From Kitasatospora phosalacinea (GTDB taxonomy: Bacteria; Actinomycetota; Actinomycetes; Streptomycetales; Streptomycetaceae), in the NCBI RefSeq assembly GCF_030268885.1, contig NZ_BSSA01000010.1:62001-126000 (forward strand): a stretch of 64,000 nucleotides of DNA, read 5' to 3'. Made by a program: the position numbers and the translations under genes. Positions 30,020 through 38,086 of the stretch are shown one piece after another. How positions within the stretch are numbered: the stretch's first letter is position 1; each line of letters begins with the position of its first letter. The notes beneath the pieces are model-generated. The model worked only from the letters and a program-made list of their open reading frames with translations, did not search any database and had not been told where the DNA came from.

Positions 30020-32121
30020 CGTTCATCGACCGCCCCGTGGCCATCGGCCTGGACCTGCCCCGCCGGGACGGCGCGGCCAAGGTGCGCGGCACCGCCGTCT
30101 ACGCCTACGAGACGCCGGTGGAGAACCCCGCCTACGCGCACCCCGTCCAGGCCACCGTCGCCCGGGGACGGGTCACGGCGCTGGACACCGCCGCCGCCGA
30201 GGTGCTCGACGGCGTGCTCGCGGTGCTCACCCCCGCCACCGCGGAACGCCTGGCCTCCACCGAGGACCGGGAGCTGGCGGCCCTCCAGGACGACGGGGTC
30301 GCCTTCCGCGGCCAGGTCGTCGCCCTGGTCGTCGCCGACAGCTCCGAGACGGCCCGGCACGCCGCCGCCCTGGTCCGGGTGACCTACGCGCAGGAGCCGC
30401 ACGACAGCGAGCTGCGGGCCGACCGCGACGACCTGTACGCGCCCGAGCGGGTGAACCCGGACTTCCCCACCGACACCGTCGAGGGCGACGTCGCGGCCGC
30501 CACCGCCGTCGCGGCGGTGGTGGTCGAGCAGACCTACACCACCGCGACGTACCACAACAACCCGCTGGAGCCGCACGCCACCACCGCCCACTGGGAGCCC
30601 GCCGACGGCCGCCTCACCCTCTGGGACTCCACCCAGGGCGTCCACCCCGCCCGGACCGCCGTGGCCTCGGTGTTCGGCCTCGACGAGGCGAAGGTCCGGG
30701 TGGTCTGCCCGTACGTCGGCGGCGGCTTCGGGTCGAAGGGCACCCCGCACGTCAACGTGGTGCTCGCCGCGATGGCCGCGCGCGCCGTCCCCGGCCGGCC
30801 GGTGCGCCTCGCGCTGACCCGGCAGCAGATGTTCTCCCTCGCCGGCTACCGCACCCCCACCGTCCAGCGCTGCCTCCTCGCCGCCGAGCGCGACGGCAGG
30901 CTGACCGCCCTCGCGGTGGACGTCGTCGAACAGACCTCGCGGATCAAGGAGTTCGCCGAACAGACCGGCGTGCCCGCCCGGATGATGTACGCCGTCGCGA
31001 ACCGGCGCACCACCCACCGCCTGGCCGCCCTGGACGTCCCCGTGCCGTCCTGGATGCGCGCCCCCGGGGAGTGCCCCGGCATGTTCGGACCCGAGGTCGC
31101 GATGGACGAACTGGCCGAGCGCCTCGGCCTCGACCCGGTCGAGCTGCGGATCCGCAACGAACCCGTCACCGACCCGCAGACCGGCAAGCCCTTCTCCAGC
31201 CGCAACCTCGTCGGCTGCCTGCGCGAGGGCGCGGCGCGCTTCGGCTGGAGCGGGCGCGACCCGCGGCCCGGCGTGCGCCGCGACGGCGACTGGCTGGTCG
31301 GCACCGGCGTCGCCGCCTCCACCTACCCGGTGCACCGGATGTCGAAGTCGACGGCGGTGATCCGGCGGGAGGGCGACCGGTACGTCGCCGAGATCGGCGC
31401 GGCCGACCTGGGCACCGGCACCTGGACCACCCTGGCGCAGATCGCCGCGGACGCGCTCGGCGTCCCGGTCGAGCGGGTCGAGGTGCGGATCGGCGACACC
31501 GACCACCCGATGGCGACGGTGGCGGGCGGCTCCTCGGGCATGTCGACCTGGGGCTCGGCCGTGGTCGAGGCCGCCCGCGCCTTCCGCACCAGGTACGGCG
31601 CCGAGCCGCCGGAGCGGGCCGAGGCGTCCGGCTCCGTCCCGCCGGCGGACGACCGCTGGGCGATGCACGCCTTCGGCGCCCAGTTCGCCGAGGCCCGGGT
31701 CCACCTGGACACGGGGGAGATCCGGGTGCCGCGCCTGCTGGGCGTCTTCGCGGTCGGCCGGATCGTCAACCCGCGCACGGCACGCTCGCAGCTCGTCGGC
31801 GGCATGACCATGGGGCTGTCCATGGCGCTGCACGAGCACAGCGTCCTCGACCCCCGGACCGGCCACGTCGTCAACCACGACCTCGCCGACTACCACATCG
31901 CGGCCAACGCGGACGTGGCCGAGGTCGAGGCCCACTGGCTCGACGAGCACGACCCGCACGTCAACGCGATGGGGACCAAGGGCATCGGCGAGATCGGCAT
32001 CGTCGGCACGGCCGCCGCGGTGTCCAACGCCGTGTGGCACGCCTGCGGCGCGCGGGTGCGGGACCTGCCCGTCACGCTGGACAAGGTGCTGCCCGCGCTG
32101 GAGGACCCACCCGGACGGTGA
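30016..32121 (+). CDS. Molybdenum hydroxylase catalytic subunit, YagR-like
   Basis: 701 aa. Aldehyde oxidase/xanthine dehydrogenase molybdopterin-binding domains are visible: VGGGFGSKG, MRAPGECPGMFGPEVAMDELA, GGSSGMSTWGS and KGIGEIGIVG, the last with the conserved Glu that acts as catalytic base. It should hydroxylate an aldehyde or heterocycle using a molybdenum-cytosine-dinucleotide type cofactor; the actual substrate is unknown. ATG 30016 overlaps the previous stop (ATGA). No PaoD/MocA-like maturation gene is adjacent, so cofactor insertion must be supplied from elsewhere. Confidence 0.93.
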   Translation: MTFIDRPVAIGLDLPRRDGAAKVRGTAVYAYETPVENPAYAHPVQATVARGRVTALDTAAAEVLDGVLAVLTPATAERLASTEDRELAALQDDGVAFRGQVVALVVADSSETARHAAALVRVTYAQEPHDSELRADRDDLYAPERVNPDFPTDTVEGDVAAATAVAAVVVEQTYTTATYHNNPLEPHATTAHWEPADGRLTLWDSTQGVHPARTAVASVFGLDEAKVRVVCPYVGGGFGSKGTPHVNVVLAAMAARAVPGRPVRLALTRQQMFSLAGYRTPTVQRCLLAAERDGRLTALAVDVVEQTSRIKEFAEQTGVPARMMYAVANRRTTHRLAALDVPVPSWMRAPGECPGMFGPEVAMDELAERLGLDPVELRIRNEPVTDPQTGKPFSSRNLVGCLREGAARFGWSGRDPRPGVRRDGDWLVGTGVAASTYPVHRMSKSTAVIRREGDRYVAEIGAADLGTGTWTTLAQIAADALGVPVERVEVRIGDTDHPMATVAGGSSGMSTWGSAVVEAARAFRTRYGAEPPERAEASGSVPPADDRWAMHAFGAQFAEARVHLDTGEIRVPRLLGVFAVGRIVNPRTARSQLVGGMTMGLSMALHEHSVLDPRTGHVVNHDLADYHIAANADVAEVEAHWLDEHDPHVNAMGTKGIGEIGIVGTAAAVSNAVWHACGARVRDLPVTLDKVLPALEDPPGR

Positions 32122-32181
32122 ACCGCCCGCACGGCGGCGCCCCGCCGCCGCCGCGTCCTGCCCTGTTGTTCCGTCCTGTCC

Positions 32182-32679
32182 TCAGACCACCCGCCCGGAG
32201 CCGGTGCTCCCGCCCTCCTCGTCCCTGTCGTCCTCGTCCTCACCGGGCAGGTGGACGTCCTTGACGGCGACGTTCACCTCGACGACCTCCCGGCCGGCCA
32301 GGCGCTCCACCGCCTCGATGACGCCCGTGCGCACCTCGCTCGCGACCAGGAGCACGGGCACGCCGTACTCGACCACGACCTCCAGGTCGACGGCGGCCTG
32401 GCGCTCACCCACTTCCACCTTCACCCCGCGCGTGGCGTCGCCCCCCTTGCGGCCGGGGACGCGGTCGCGCACCGCGCCCAGGGCCCGGGACGATCCGGCT
32501 CCCAACGCGTGGACGCCCGGAACCTCGCGCGCGGCCTCACCGGCGATCTTCGCGACGACGGTGTCGGCGACGGTCGTCCTGCCGCGGCCTCCGGGCGCGG
32601 CGCCCGCATCGGGACGGGGCGTGCCCGTCGGAGGCGGCGGAGGGCCCCCGAGGGGGCGGACGTTTCCCGTGTCGGTCAT
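32182..32679 (-). CDS. Asp23/Gls24 family envelope stress protein
   Basis: 165 aa; ATG 32679 has AGGAGG 5 nt upstream. A Pro-rich leader (about 1-35) precedes the Asp23 domain: VADTVVAKIAGEAAREVPGV, VKVEVGERQAAVDLEVVVEYG, then VERLAGREVVEVNVAVKDVHL. The acidic, Asp/Glu-rich tail is common in actinobacterial members, often found in multi-gene clusters; here only one copy is present. The Staphylococcus relative is membrane associated and alkaline-shock induced. No membrane anchor is seen in this protein. Confidence 0.9.
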   Translation of the reverse strand: MTDTGNVRPLGGPPPPPTGTPRPDAGAAPGGRGRTTVADTVVAKIAGEAAREVPGVHALGAGSSRALGAVRDRVPGRKGGDATRGVKVEVGERQAAVDLEVVVEYGVPVLLVASEVRTGVIEAVERLAGREVVEVNVAVKDVHLPGEDEDDRDEEGGSTGSGRVV

Positions 32680-32866
32680 GACGGCCTCCTGTGTGCTGGC
32701 CCGGTGGTACTCCGTACGGGCGGACCGCGGGCTCGGCCGACCCGCCAGCACCGCGCCTGCCCGTCAGCCGACAAAAATCACCTGGACCCGGTTTCTTTTC
32801 GGACCTCCCGTCCGGTCGCTGGGAACGTCCGGTGACGAGCTGCCGCGCCACCGCCGCCCGGGGCGG

Positions 32867-33616
32867 TCAGGCGCACCAGAAGAGCACCGGCTTGCAGGTG
32901 GGCGACGGGCCGGCCGAGCGGGTCGGCGTGGCGGGACCGGTCGTCGCGGGGGCGGTCGGGCTGGGCGCGGACGGGGGCGCGGTGGGCGAGGCGGCCGGTC
33001 TGGTGGCCGGTGGCGTGGTCGGTGCCGTGGTCGGGCCGGTGCTCGCCGACGGGCTCGCGGAGGAGGCCGGGGCCGACGGCTTGCTGCTGCGGTGGGGATC
33101 GGCGGACGGGACGGGGGAGACCGGGACCGTGGTGGCGTGCGCGGACGCCTCGCCCGAGACCGCGTCGCCGACGGACGCCGAGTGCCCGGGGTCGGTCGGG
33201 CCGGCGGGCGCGACGCCCCCCTCGGGCCCGCCCATGACGGCCATCGCCATCGCCCCGATCCCGCCGACCACCAGACCGGCCACCGACAGCACCACCACCC
33301 CGCGCTGCCGCCCCCGTGCCCTGCGGCCCCGGGACGGTGCGGTCGCTGCGCGGCTGCCCTGCGGCCGCGGTTCCTCGGCGCGGGGCGGGACCGGCTCCGG
33401 ACCCGGTTGCTCGGACGTCGATCCTGCTCGCCCGGGCGGCTCGTGGGCCGGCTGCCCGTACGGCTGCTGCCCGGCGTGCGCGGGCGTCGCGGTCGGGGCC
33501 GGTGCCCGGAACGGGACCGTCGGTCCGGACGGGGTGCCGGACGTGCTGGAGGTGCCGCACCCGGGGCAGCACAGCGCGCCGTTGAGGTGCCGTCGGCAGG
33601 CCGTGCAGTAGTCCAT
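32867..33616 (-). CDS. SCO2400-like zinc-ribbon membrane protein
   Basis: 249 aa. It begins MDYCTACRRHLNGALCCPGCG, two CxxC-type pairs forming a zinc ribbon. This opening is characteristic of a Streptomyces family named after SCO2400. A Pro/Arg-rich cytoplasmic stretch, one transmembrane helix (about VVVLSVAGLVVGGIGAMAMA) and a long Ser/Pro/Thr-rich external tail ending TCKPVLFWCA follow. The two terminal cysteines may form a disulfide. ATG 33616 has GGAAG upstream. Function unknown; the topology suggests a wall-spanning stalk with an internal metal-binding head. Confidence 0.82.
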   Translation of the reverse strand: MDYCTACRRHLNGALCCPGCGTSSTSGTPSGPTVPFRAPAPTATPAHAGQQPYGQPAHEPPGRAGSTSEQPGPEPVPPRAEEPRPQGSRAATAPSRGRRARGRQRGVVVLSVAGLVVGGIGAMAMAVMGGPEGGVAPAGPTDPGHSASVGDAVSGEASAHATTVPVSPVPSADPHRSSKPSAPASSASPSASTGPTTAPTTPPATRPAASPTAPPSAPSPTAPATTGPATPTRSAGPSPTCKPVLFWCA

Positions 33617-33775
33617 GTGATCTTCCGTCGAGTCTCGGGTGCTGTTCCGCATGCCGGAGCCTAAGCACCGCACACGTCCGATGACAGCGACAGCCCGTGA
33701 GGCTTTTGGGTAGATCAGGTGGTCGTCCGCCCCCGGTCGGCCGCGCAGCCGCCGTCGGCCGGGGGCGGTCCGGCG

Positions 33776-34564
33776 TCAGCCGAGGCCGATCAGTTCGGCG
33801 ACCGTCCCGCCGAGGACCCGGTCGCGCACTTCGCCCGGAGCGGTGACCCGTTCCACCAGGGCCCGGGCGAGGACCGGGTCGCCGTACGGCGCGTCCGAGC
33901 CGAACAGGGTGCGGTCCGGGATCTCCTCGACGGCCACGCGCACCGCGAAGACGACACCGGCCGTGGACAGCTCCAGGTACATGTTCGGGGTGTCCCGGAC
34001 CAGTTCGACGGCCTGCATCCAGTGCTGCCCGCCCAGCTGGCTGACCACCAGCGGAACCTCCGGGTACCGGCGGGCCAGCGCGGCCAGCGTCGTCAGGTCC
34101 TCCGCGGCGGTCGGCGCGGACCCGTGCACGACGACGGGCAGCCGCCCCTGGTCGGCCGCCGCCCGGAGCACCGGTTCGACCAGCCCCGCTCCTCCCGGCG
34201 GCGGGGTCAGCTCCCCGATCCCGCGCAGTCCGCGCCCGAGGACCTCCTGCTCCACGACCGCGGCGGTCTCCTCCGCCCCCAGCCCCAGGGGCACCGACAG
34301 GAAGCCGACGAACCGGTCCGGGTGCGCGGCGAGCGCGGCGTCCAGCTCCCGCCACGCGCCGCGGTACGCCTCGACCGTGTCCGCCCGACCTCCCAGCGCC
34401 CTCTCCAGGACGGCCATCTCCCGGCGCAGCGAGGCGAGGTCACCGGCCCGCTCCGGGTGCGGCCGGGTGCCGAACAGGACGGCGCGGTCGACCCCGGCCT
34501 CGTCCAGCAGCCCCACGTGCACCTCGACCGGGTCGTGCACGTGGCCGTGCGCATCGATGATCAT
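33776..34564 (-). CDS. Amidohydrolase-2 family metal-dependent hydrolase
   Basis: 262 aa. It starts MIIDAHGHVHD, with the two N-terminal metal-binding His of the TIM-barrel amidohydrolases. Later VVVHGSAP, SQLGGQHWMQAVEL and TLFGSDAPYGDP supply the downstream His and Asp. Members hydrolyse or decarboxylate small aromatic or lactone substrates; the substrate here is not predictable. ATG 34564 has a GGAGGGAG site. It is divergent from a MerR regulator 100 bp away, with a MerR-type dyad between them, so regulation by that protein is likely. Confidence 0.85.
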   Translation of the reverse strand: MIIDAHGHVHDPVEVHVGLLDEAGVDRAVLFGTRPHPERAGDLASLRREMAVLERALGGRADTVEAYRGAWRELDAALAAHPDRFVGFLSVPLGLGAEETAAVVEQEVLGRGLRGIGELTPPPGGAGLVEPVLRAAADQGRLPVVVHGSAPTAAEDLTTLAALARRYPEVPLVVSQLGGQHWMQAVELVRDTPNMYLELSTAGVVFAVRVAVEEIPDRTLFGSDAPYGDPVLARALVERVTAPGEVRDRVLGGTVAELIGLG

Positions 34565-34624
34565 GGATTCGCTCCCTCCGTCTCCACCGGACCGGAAGGC
34601 CGGCCGGCGGGGGAACTGTGGCAC

Positions 34625-34647
34625 CCTGACACCGTTGGAAGGTCAAG
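34625..34647. promoter_or_regulatory. MerR-type operator between amidohydrolase and MerR genes
   Basis: On the minus strand TTGACC is followed by a dyad, TGAC-N11-GTCA (plus-strand arms 34627-34630 and 34642-34645), within the stretched spacer typical of MerR-controlled promoters. It lies in the divergent gap and points to activation of the amidohydrolase gene. The matching -10 box is poor. Confidence 0.5.
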
Positions 34648-34665
34648 CCGAGAGGGGGCGGGCCG

Positions 34666-35052
34666 GTGCTGATCGGGGAGCTGTCGCGCCGCACCGGGGT
34701 CAGTGAGCGGCTCCTGCGCTACTACGAGCGCACGGGGCTGATCGACTCCCGGCGCCGGGCCAACGGGTACCGCGACTACGACGACCGGACGGTGGAGACC
34801 GTGCACCGCGTCCGCGCCCTGCTCGCCGCGGGCCTGCCCACCCGCACCATCCGCCAGGTCCTGCCCTGCACCCACGACACGGCGGCGCTGCGCCCCTGCC
34901 CCGGCGTCCTCGCCAGCCTGCGCGACCAGTTGGACGTCCTCGACCGGCGCGCCGCCGACCTGGAGACCGCCCGCCGTCTGCTGCGTCAGACGATCGCCGC
35001 CACCGAGAACGCCCGGGACGCGGCGGACCCGGCATTAGATATTTTGACATAG
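34666..35052 (+). CDS. MerR family transcriptional regulator
   Basis: 128 aa. It has the winged-helix DNA-binding region LIGELSRRTGVSERLLRYYERTGLI followed by the YRDYDDRTVETVHRVRAL wing and a coiled-coil dimerisation helix. The C-terminal effector region is short, as in SoxR/CueR-sized or simple drug-sensing members. Two cysteines (VLPCTHD and RPCPG) could sense a ligand or metal, but they do not match a known pattern exactly. GTG 34666 fits the family start. It is divergent to the amidohydrolase gene. Confidence 0.92.
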   Translation: MLIGELSRRTGVSERLLRYYERTGLIDSRRRANGYRDYDDRTVETVHRVRALLAAGLPTRTIRQVLPCTHDTAALRPCPGVLASLRDQLDVLDRRAADLETARRLLRQTIAATENARDAADPALDILT

Positions 35053-35073
35053 GTATGTAGGCGTATCTAATCT
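35034..35073 (+). promoter_or_regulatory. MarR gene promoter with embedded inverted repeat
   Basis: A perfect inverted repeat, ATTAGATA (35034-35041) and TATCTAAT (35064-35071), brackets TTGACA (35044-35049) and, after 18 nt, TAATCT (35068-35073). The start point predicted 7 nt later is the GTG at 35080, so the transcript would be leaderless. This A/T-rich island stands out in the window. The dyad covering both promoter boxes is what autoregulation by the MarR protein would need. Confidence 0.72.
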
Positions 35074-35079
35074 GGGGCG

Positions 35080-35550
35080 GTGCCCTCCTCCCGTGCTCGC
35101 CGTGAGCAAGTCGACTCCACCGCCGAGGTGTTGGTGTCGGTCCTGCCCGTGCTGAACCGGGTGCTGGAGCGGCAGGTCGCGCTGGACTTCCCGCACCCCG
35201 GGCTGCCCGAGGGGCAACTCGCCCTGCTGCGGCTGGTCGAGGAGCGCGCGGGCGTCACGGTCCGTGAGGCCGCCGAGGTGCTGCTGATGAAGCCGAACAA
35301 CGTCAGCGCCCTCGTCACGCAACTCACCGACCAGGGCCTGCTGGAGCGTCGGCAGGACGCCGGTGACAAGCGCGTCGCGCACCTGCACCCCACGCCGCTG
35401 GCCGCCTCGCGGCTGGCCGAGGCCCGGGCGATCAAGACCGCCCACCTGACGCGGCTGCTGGCCACGCTCACCGACGGGGAGCAGGACGCCCTCGGCTCGG
35501 CGCTCGGCGCCCTGAACTCGCTCGTCCGGCACCTCCACTCCGCCGGCTGA
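35080..35550 (+). CDS. MarR family transcriptional regulator
   Basis: 156 aa. The winged-helix region reads GVTVREAAEVLLMKPNNVSALVTQLTDQGLLERRQDAGDKR, a typical MarR core with the D-x-R/K wing. Dimerisation helices flank it. GTG 35080 coincides with the predicted transcription start, so the mRNA is probably leaderless. The DHA2-type exporter gene lies 136 bp downstream on the same strand, the classic MarR/EmrB arrangement in which the regulator represses itself and the pump until a drug-like ligand binds. Confidence 0.92.
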   Translation: MPSSRARREQVDSTAEVLVSVLPVLNRVLERQVALDFPHPGLPEGQLALLRLVEERAGVTVREAAEVLLMKPNNVSALVTQLTDQGLLERRQDAGDKRVAHLHPTPLAASRLAEARAIKTAHLTRLLATLTDGEQDALGSALGALNSLVRHLHSAG

Positions 35551-35686
35551 CCGTCCGGCACCGCCCGCTCCCACCCGTCGAACCGGTGCACCCGGGCGGG
35601 TCCGACGGCGCTCCGGCGCGCGTCCGTGCCGTGCACCCGGCCGGGCGCGACGTCCCCGTCAACTCCCCCTCAGACAAGGCACCTCC

Positions 35687-37288
35687 ATGCCCTCCTCCAC
35701 CCCGGTGGACCGCACCGCCCTGCCCGCACGGACCGAACCGCCCGGCGAACCCGGCGGGCGGCGCGCCAACCCGTGGCTGACGCTGCTCGCCGTCGCGATC
35801 GGCCTGTTCATGGTCAACCTCGACGGGTCGGTGGTCTCGATCGCCAACCCGGAGATCGGCCGCGACCTGCACGCCTCCACCTCCGACCTGCAGTGGGTCA
35901 CCAACGCCTACCTGCTGGCGATGGCCGCCGCGCTGATCCTCGGCGGCAAGCTCGGCGACAGGTTCGGCCGCCGCACCTTCTACCTGGTCGGCGTCGCGGG
36001 CTTCGTCCTCTCCTCGGTGATGATCGGTCTGATCGGTTCCGTGAGCGGCGTCATCGCCTTCCGGGCCCTGCAGGGCCTGTTCGGCGCGCTGCTGATCCCC
36101 AACACGCTGGGCCTGCTGCGCGCGGTCTTCCCGCCGAAGCAGTTCGGCACCGCCGTCGGCCTGTGGGCGATGGTCGCGTCCTGCTCGACCGCGCTCGGCC
36201 CGATCGTCGGCGGCCTGCTGGTCGAGCACGTCAGCTGGGAGTCCGTCTTCTACGTCAACGTGCCCATCGGCATCGGCGCGCTGGTCTTCAGCCTGCTCGT
36301 CCTGCCGCAGAGCAAGGACTCCACCGGCCACCACCGCTTCGACCTGGTCGGCGTCGCCGTGCTGGCCCTCGGCCTGGTCGCCCTGGTCTTCGGCGTGATC
36401 AAGGGCGAGAGCTGGGGCTGGAGTTCGCCCGGCACGCTGGGCACCCTGGCGGGCGGTCTGGTGCTGCTGGCGCTCTTCGCCCGCTACGAGACGCGGATCG
36501 CCCACCCGCTGCTGCCGATGCGGCTGTTCCGCAGCCCCGCGCTGACCATCGGCACCGTCGTCACCGCGGTCAACTTCTTCGTCCTGCTCGGCGTGATCTT
36601 CTTCCTGATGCTCTACCTGCAGAACGTCCGCGGCCTCGGCCCGGTCGAGGTCGGCGTGCGCACCCTCCCGATGAGCCTGGCCTCGGTCGCCGCCGCCCCG
36701 CTCGGTGCGGCCCTGACCGGACGCTTCGGCGCCCGCCTCACGATGCCCGCGGGCATGCTGCTGGAGGCCGTCGCCGCGCTGTGGATGAGCACCTGGGACA
36801 GCCACTCCGGGTACGGGGCGATGTGGCCGCCGTTCGTCCTGATCGGCCTCGGCGTCGGCATGGTGATGTCCGCCTCCTCCGACGCCATCGTCGCCAACGC
36901 CCCCGTCCGCGACGGCGGCGTGGCCAGCGGACTGCAGGCCACCGCACTGCAGATCGGCGGCGCGCTGGGCACCTCCGTGCTGGTCTCGCTGGTCAGCGGC
37001 CGGGTCGGATCCACGCTGGTGCGGGAGTTGACCGGTGCGGGCGTACCGGAACCCACCGCCCAGGGCTTGGCCGCCGCCAAGGACGCCGTCGCCATGGGCA
37101 TCGCCCCCGTCGACCCGGCCATGCCCGCCCAGCTGAAGGCCGCCGTGGTCGAAGGCAGCGCCGACGCCTTCATGAACGGCGTCCACACCGCGGTCCAGGT
37201 CACCGCCGCCCTGTGCGTCGTCGGCGCCCTCCTCGCCGCCGCCGGACTGCGCCGCGGCACCCGCGGGCCGACCGCCGCCCACGCCTGA
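35687..37288 (+). CDS. DHA2-family MFS multidrug exporter (EmrB/QacA type)
   Basis: 533 aa with about 14 hydrophobic segments, the DHA2 size. The conserved motif D1-like segment MVNLDGSVVSIANPEIGRDL contains the membrane-embedded Asp. Motif A is GGKLGDRFGRRTF, and the motif C region is ALGPIVGGLLVEHVSWESVFYVNVPIG. It should be a proton-driven exporter of hydrophobic or cationic drugs. ATG 35687 follows the MarR gene and is probably controlled by it. A strong hairpin follows 14 nt after the stop. Confidence 0.94.
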   Translation: MPSSTPVDRTALPARTEPPGEPGGRRANPWLTLLAVAIGLFMVNLDGSVVSIANPEIGRDLHASTSDLQWVTNAYLLAMAAALILGGKLGDRFGRRTFYLVGVAGFVLSSVMIGLIGSVSGVIAFRALQGLFGALLIPNTLGLLRAVFPPKQFGTAVGLWAMVASCSTALGPIVGGLLVEHVSWESVFYVNVPIGIGALVFSLLVLPQSKDSTGHHRFDLVGVAVLALGLVALVFGVIKGESWGWSSPGTLGTLAGGLVLLALFARYETRIAHPLLPMRLFRSPALTIGTVVTAVNFFVLLGVIFFLMLYLQNVRGLGPVEVGVRTLPMSLASVAAAPLGAALTGRFGARLTMPAGMLLEAVAALWMSTWDSHSGYGAMWPPFVLIGLGVGMVMSASSDAIVANAPVRDGGVASGLQATALQIGGALGTSVLVSLVSGRVGSTLVRELTGAGVPEPTAQGLAAAKDAVAMGIAPVDPAMPAQLKAAVVEGSADAFMNGVHTAVQVTAALCVVGALLAAAGLRRGTRGPTAAHA

Positions 37289-37301
37289 GCACCCGAAGCG
37301 C

Positions 37302-37335
37302 AGGTGCCCGGCCGGAACCCACCGGCCGGGCACCT
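37302..37335 (+). terminator. Strong hairpin after the exporter gene
   Basis: A 14-bp perfect stem (37302-37315 with 37322-37335) and a 6-nt loop sit 14 nt after the exporter stop. It lacks a clear U-tract, as is usual in streptomycetes. It may also end transcription of the convergent GntR gene. Confidence 0.8.
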
Positions 37336-37380
37336 ACGCGTCCCCTCCCGTTCCGGGTGCGCGCCGGGCCGCCGCACCGT

Positions 37381-38028
37381 TCAGACGCGCAGGTGGCGGA
37401 GGTCGAAGCCGTAGGTGTCGCCGACGTGGGAGCGCAGGATGTCGGAGAAGCCCTGGACGTCGTCGGCGGCCAGGCGGGCGACGAGGGCGCGGTGTTCGGC
37501 GATGATGTCGGCGCAGCGTTCCATCAACTGCTCGCCGTAGCTGAACAGCAGGAAGCGCTGGCGGTCGGCGAGACGGTCGTTCAGCTCCAGCAGGACCTGG
37601 TTGTCGGCGGCCTCGACGAAGGAGCGGTGGAAGGCCACGGTGAGTTCGATGAAGCCGGGCAGGTCGCCGTCGGCCAACACGCCTTCCTGGCGGTCGACTT
37701 CGGCCTCCAGGCGGGTGGCGAGGGCGGCCCGGCGTTCGGGGGTGGTGCGCTGGACGGCGGTGCTCTCCAGGATCAGTCGGGCGTCGGCGAGGTCCTGCAC
37801 GTCCTTGCCGTCCAGGCCGCGCACCAGGGCGCCGCGCTTGGGGTAGACGGTGATCCAGCCCTCGTCCTGGAGCCGGACCAGGGCGGCCCGGACGGGGGTG
37901 CGGCTGAGGCCGAGCTCGGCGGCGACGCCCGCCTCGCCGAGCATCGTCCCGGGCCGGTGCGTCCCGTTCAGGATGCCCGTCCGGAGGGCGGCGTAGGCCC
38001 GCTCGGCGGCGCTCTCGCTTGTCGACAT
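37381..38028 (-). CDS. GntR family regulator, FCD subfamily
   Basis: 215 aa. The N-terminal winged helix has RTGILNGTHRPGTMLGEAGVAAELGLSRTPVRAAL, and the C-terminal FCD all-helical effector domain begins about residue 75 (DLADARLILES, FHRSFVEAADNQVL, EHRALVARLAADD). The FCD metal/ligand pattern D...H...H is recognisable. Such proteins sense small acids such as pyruvate, lactate or sugar acids. ATG 38028 is chosen; ATG 38037 is possible. It is adjacent to the thiol-redox pair, but no operator was identified and its target is unknown. Confidence 0.9.
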   Translation of the reverse strand: MSTSESAAERAYAALRTGILNGTHRPGTMLGEAGVAAELGLSRTPVRAALVRLQDEGWITVYPKRGALVRGLDGKDVQDLADARLILESTAVQRTTPERRAALATRLEAEVDRQEGVLADGDLPGFIELTVAFHRSFVEAADNQVLLELNDRLADRQRFLLFSYGEQLMERCADIIAEHRALVARLAADDVQGFSDILRSHVGDTYGFDLRHLRV

Positions 38029-38086
38029 GGCCCCCATCTTCCCCGACCCGGGCCCGGACGGACGACCGGGCGGGCACGCGGCGCGC

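Noticed and set aside
35468..37333. A 621-aa minus-strand frame opposite the exporter gene
   Set aside because: His/Asp/Gly/Gln-rich translation of the antisense strand of a clear MFS gene.
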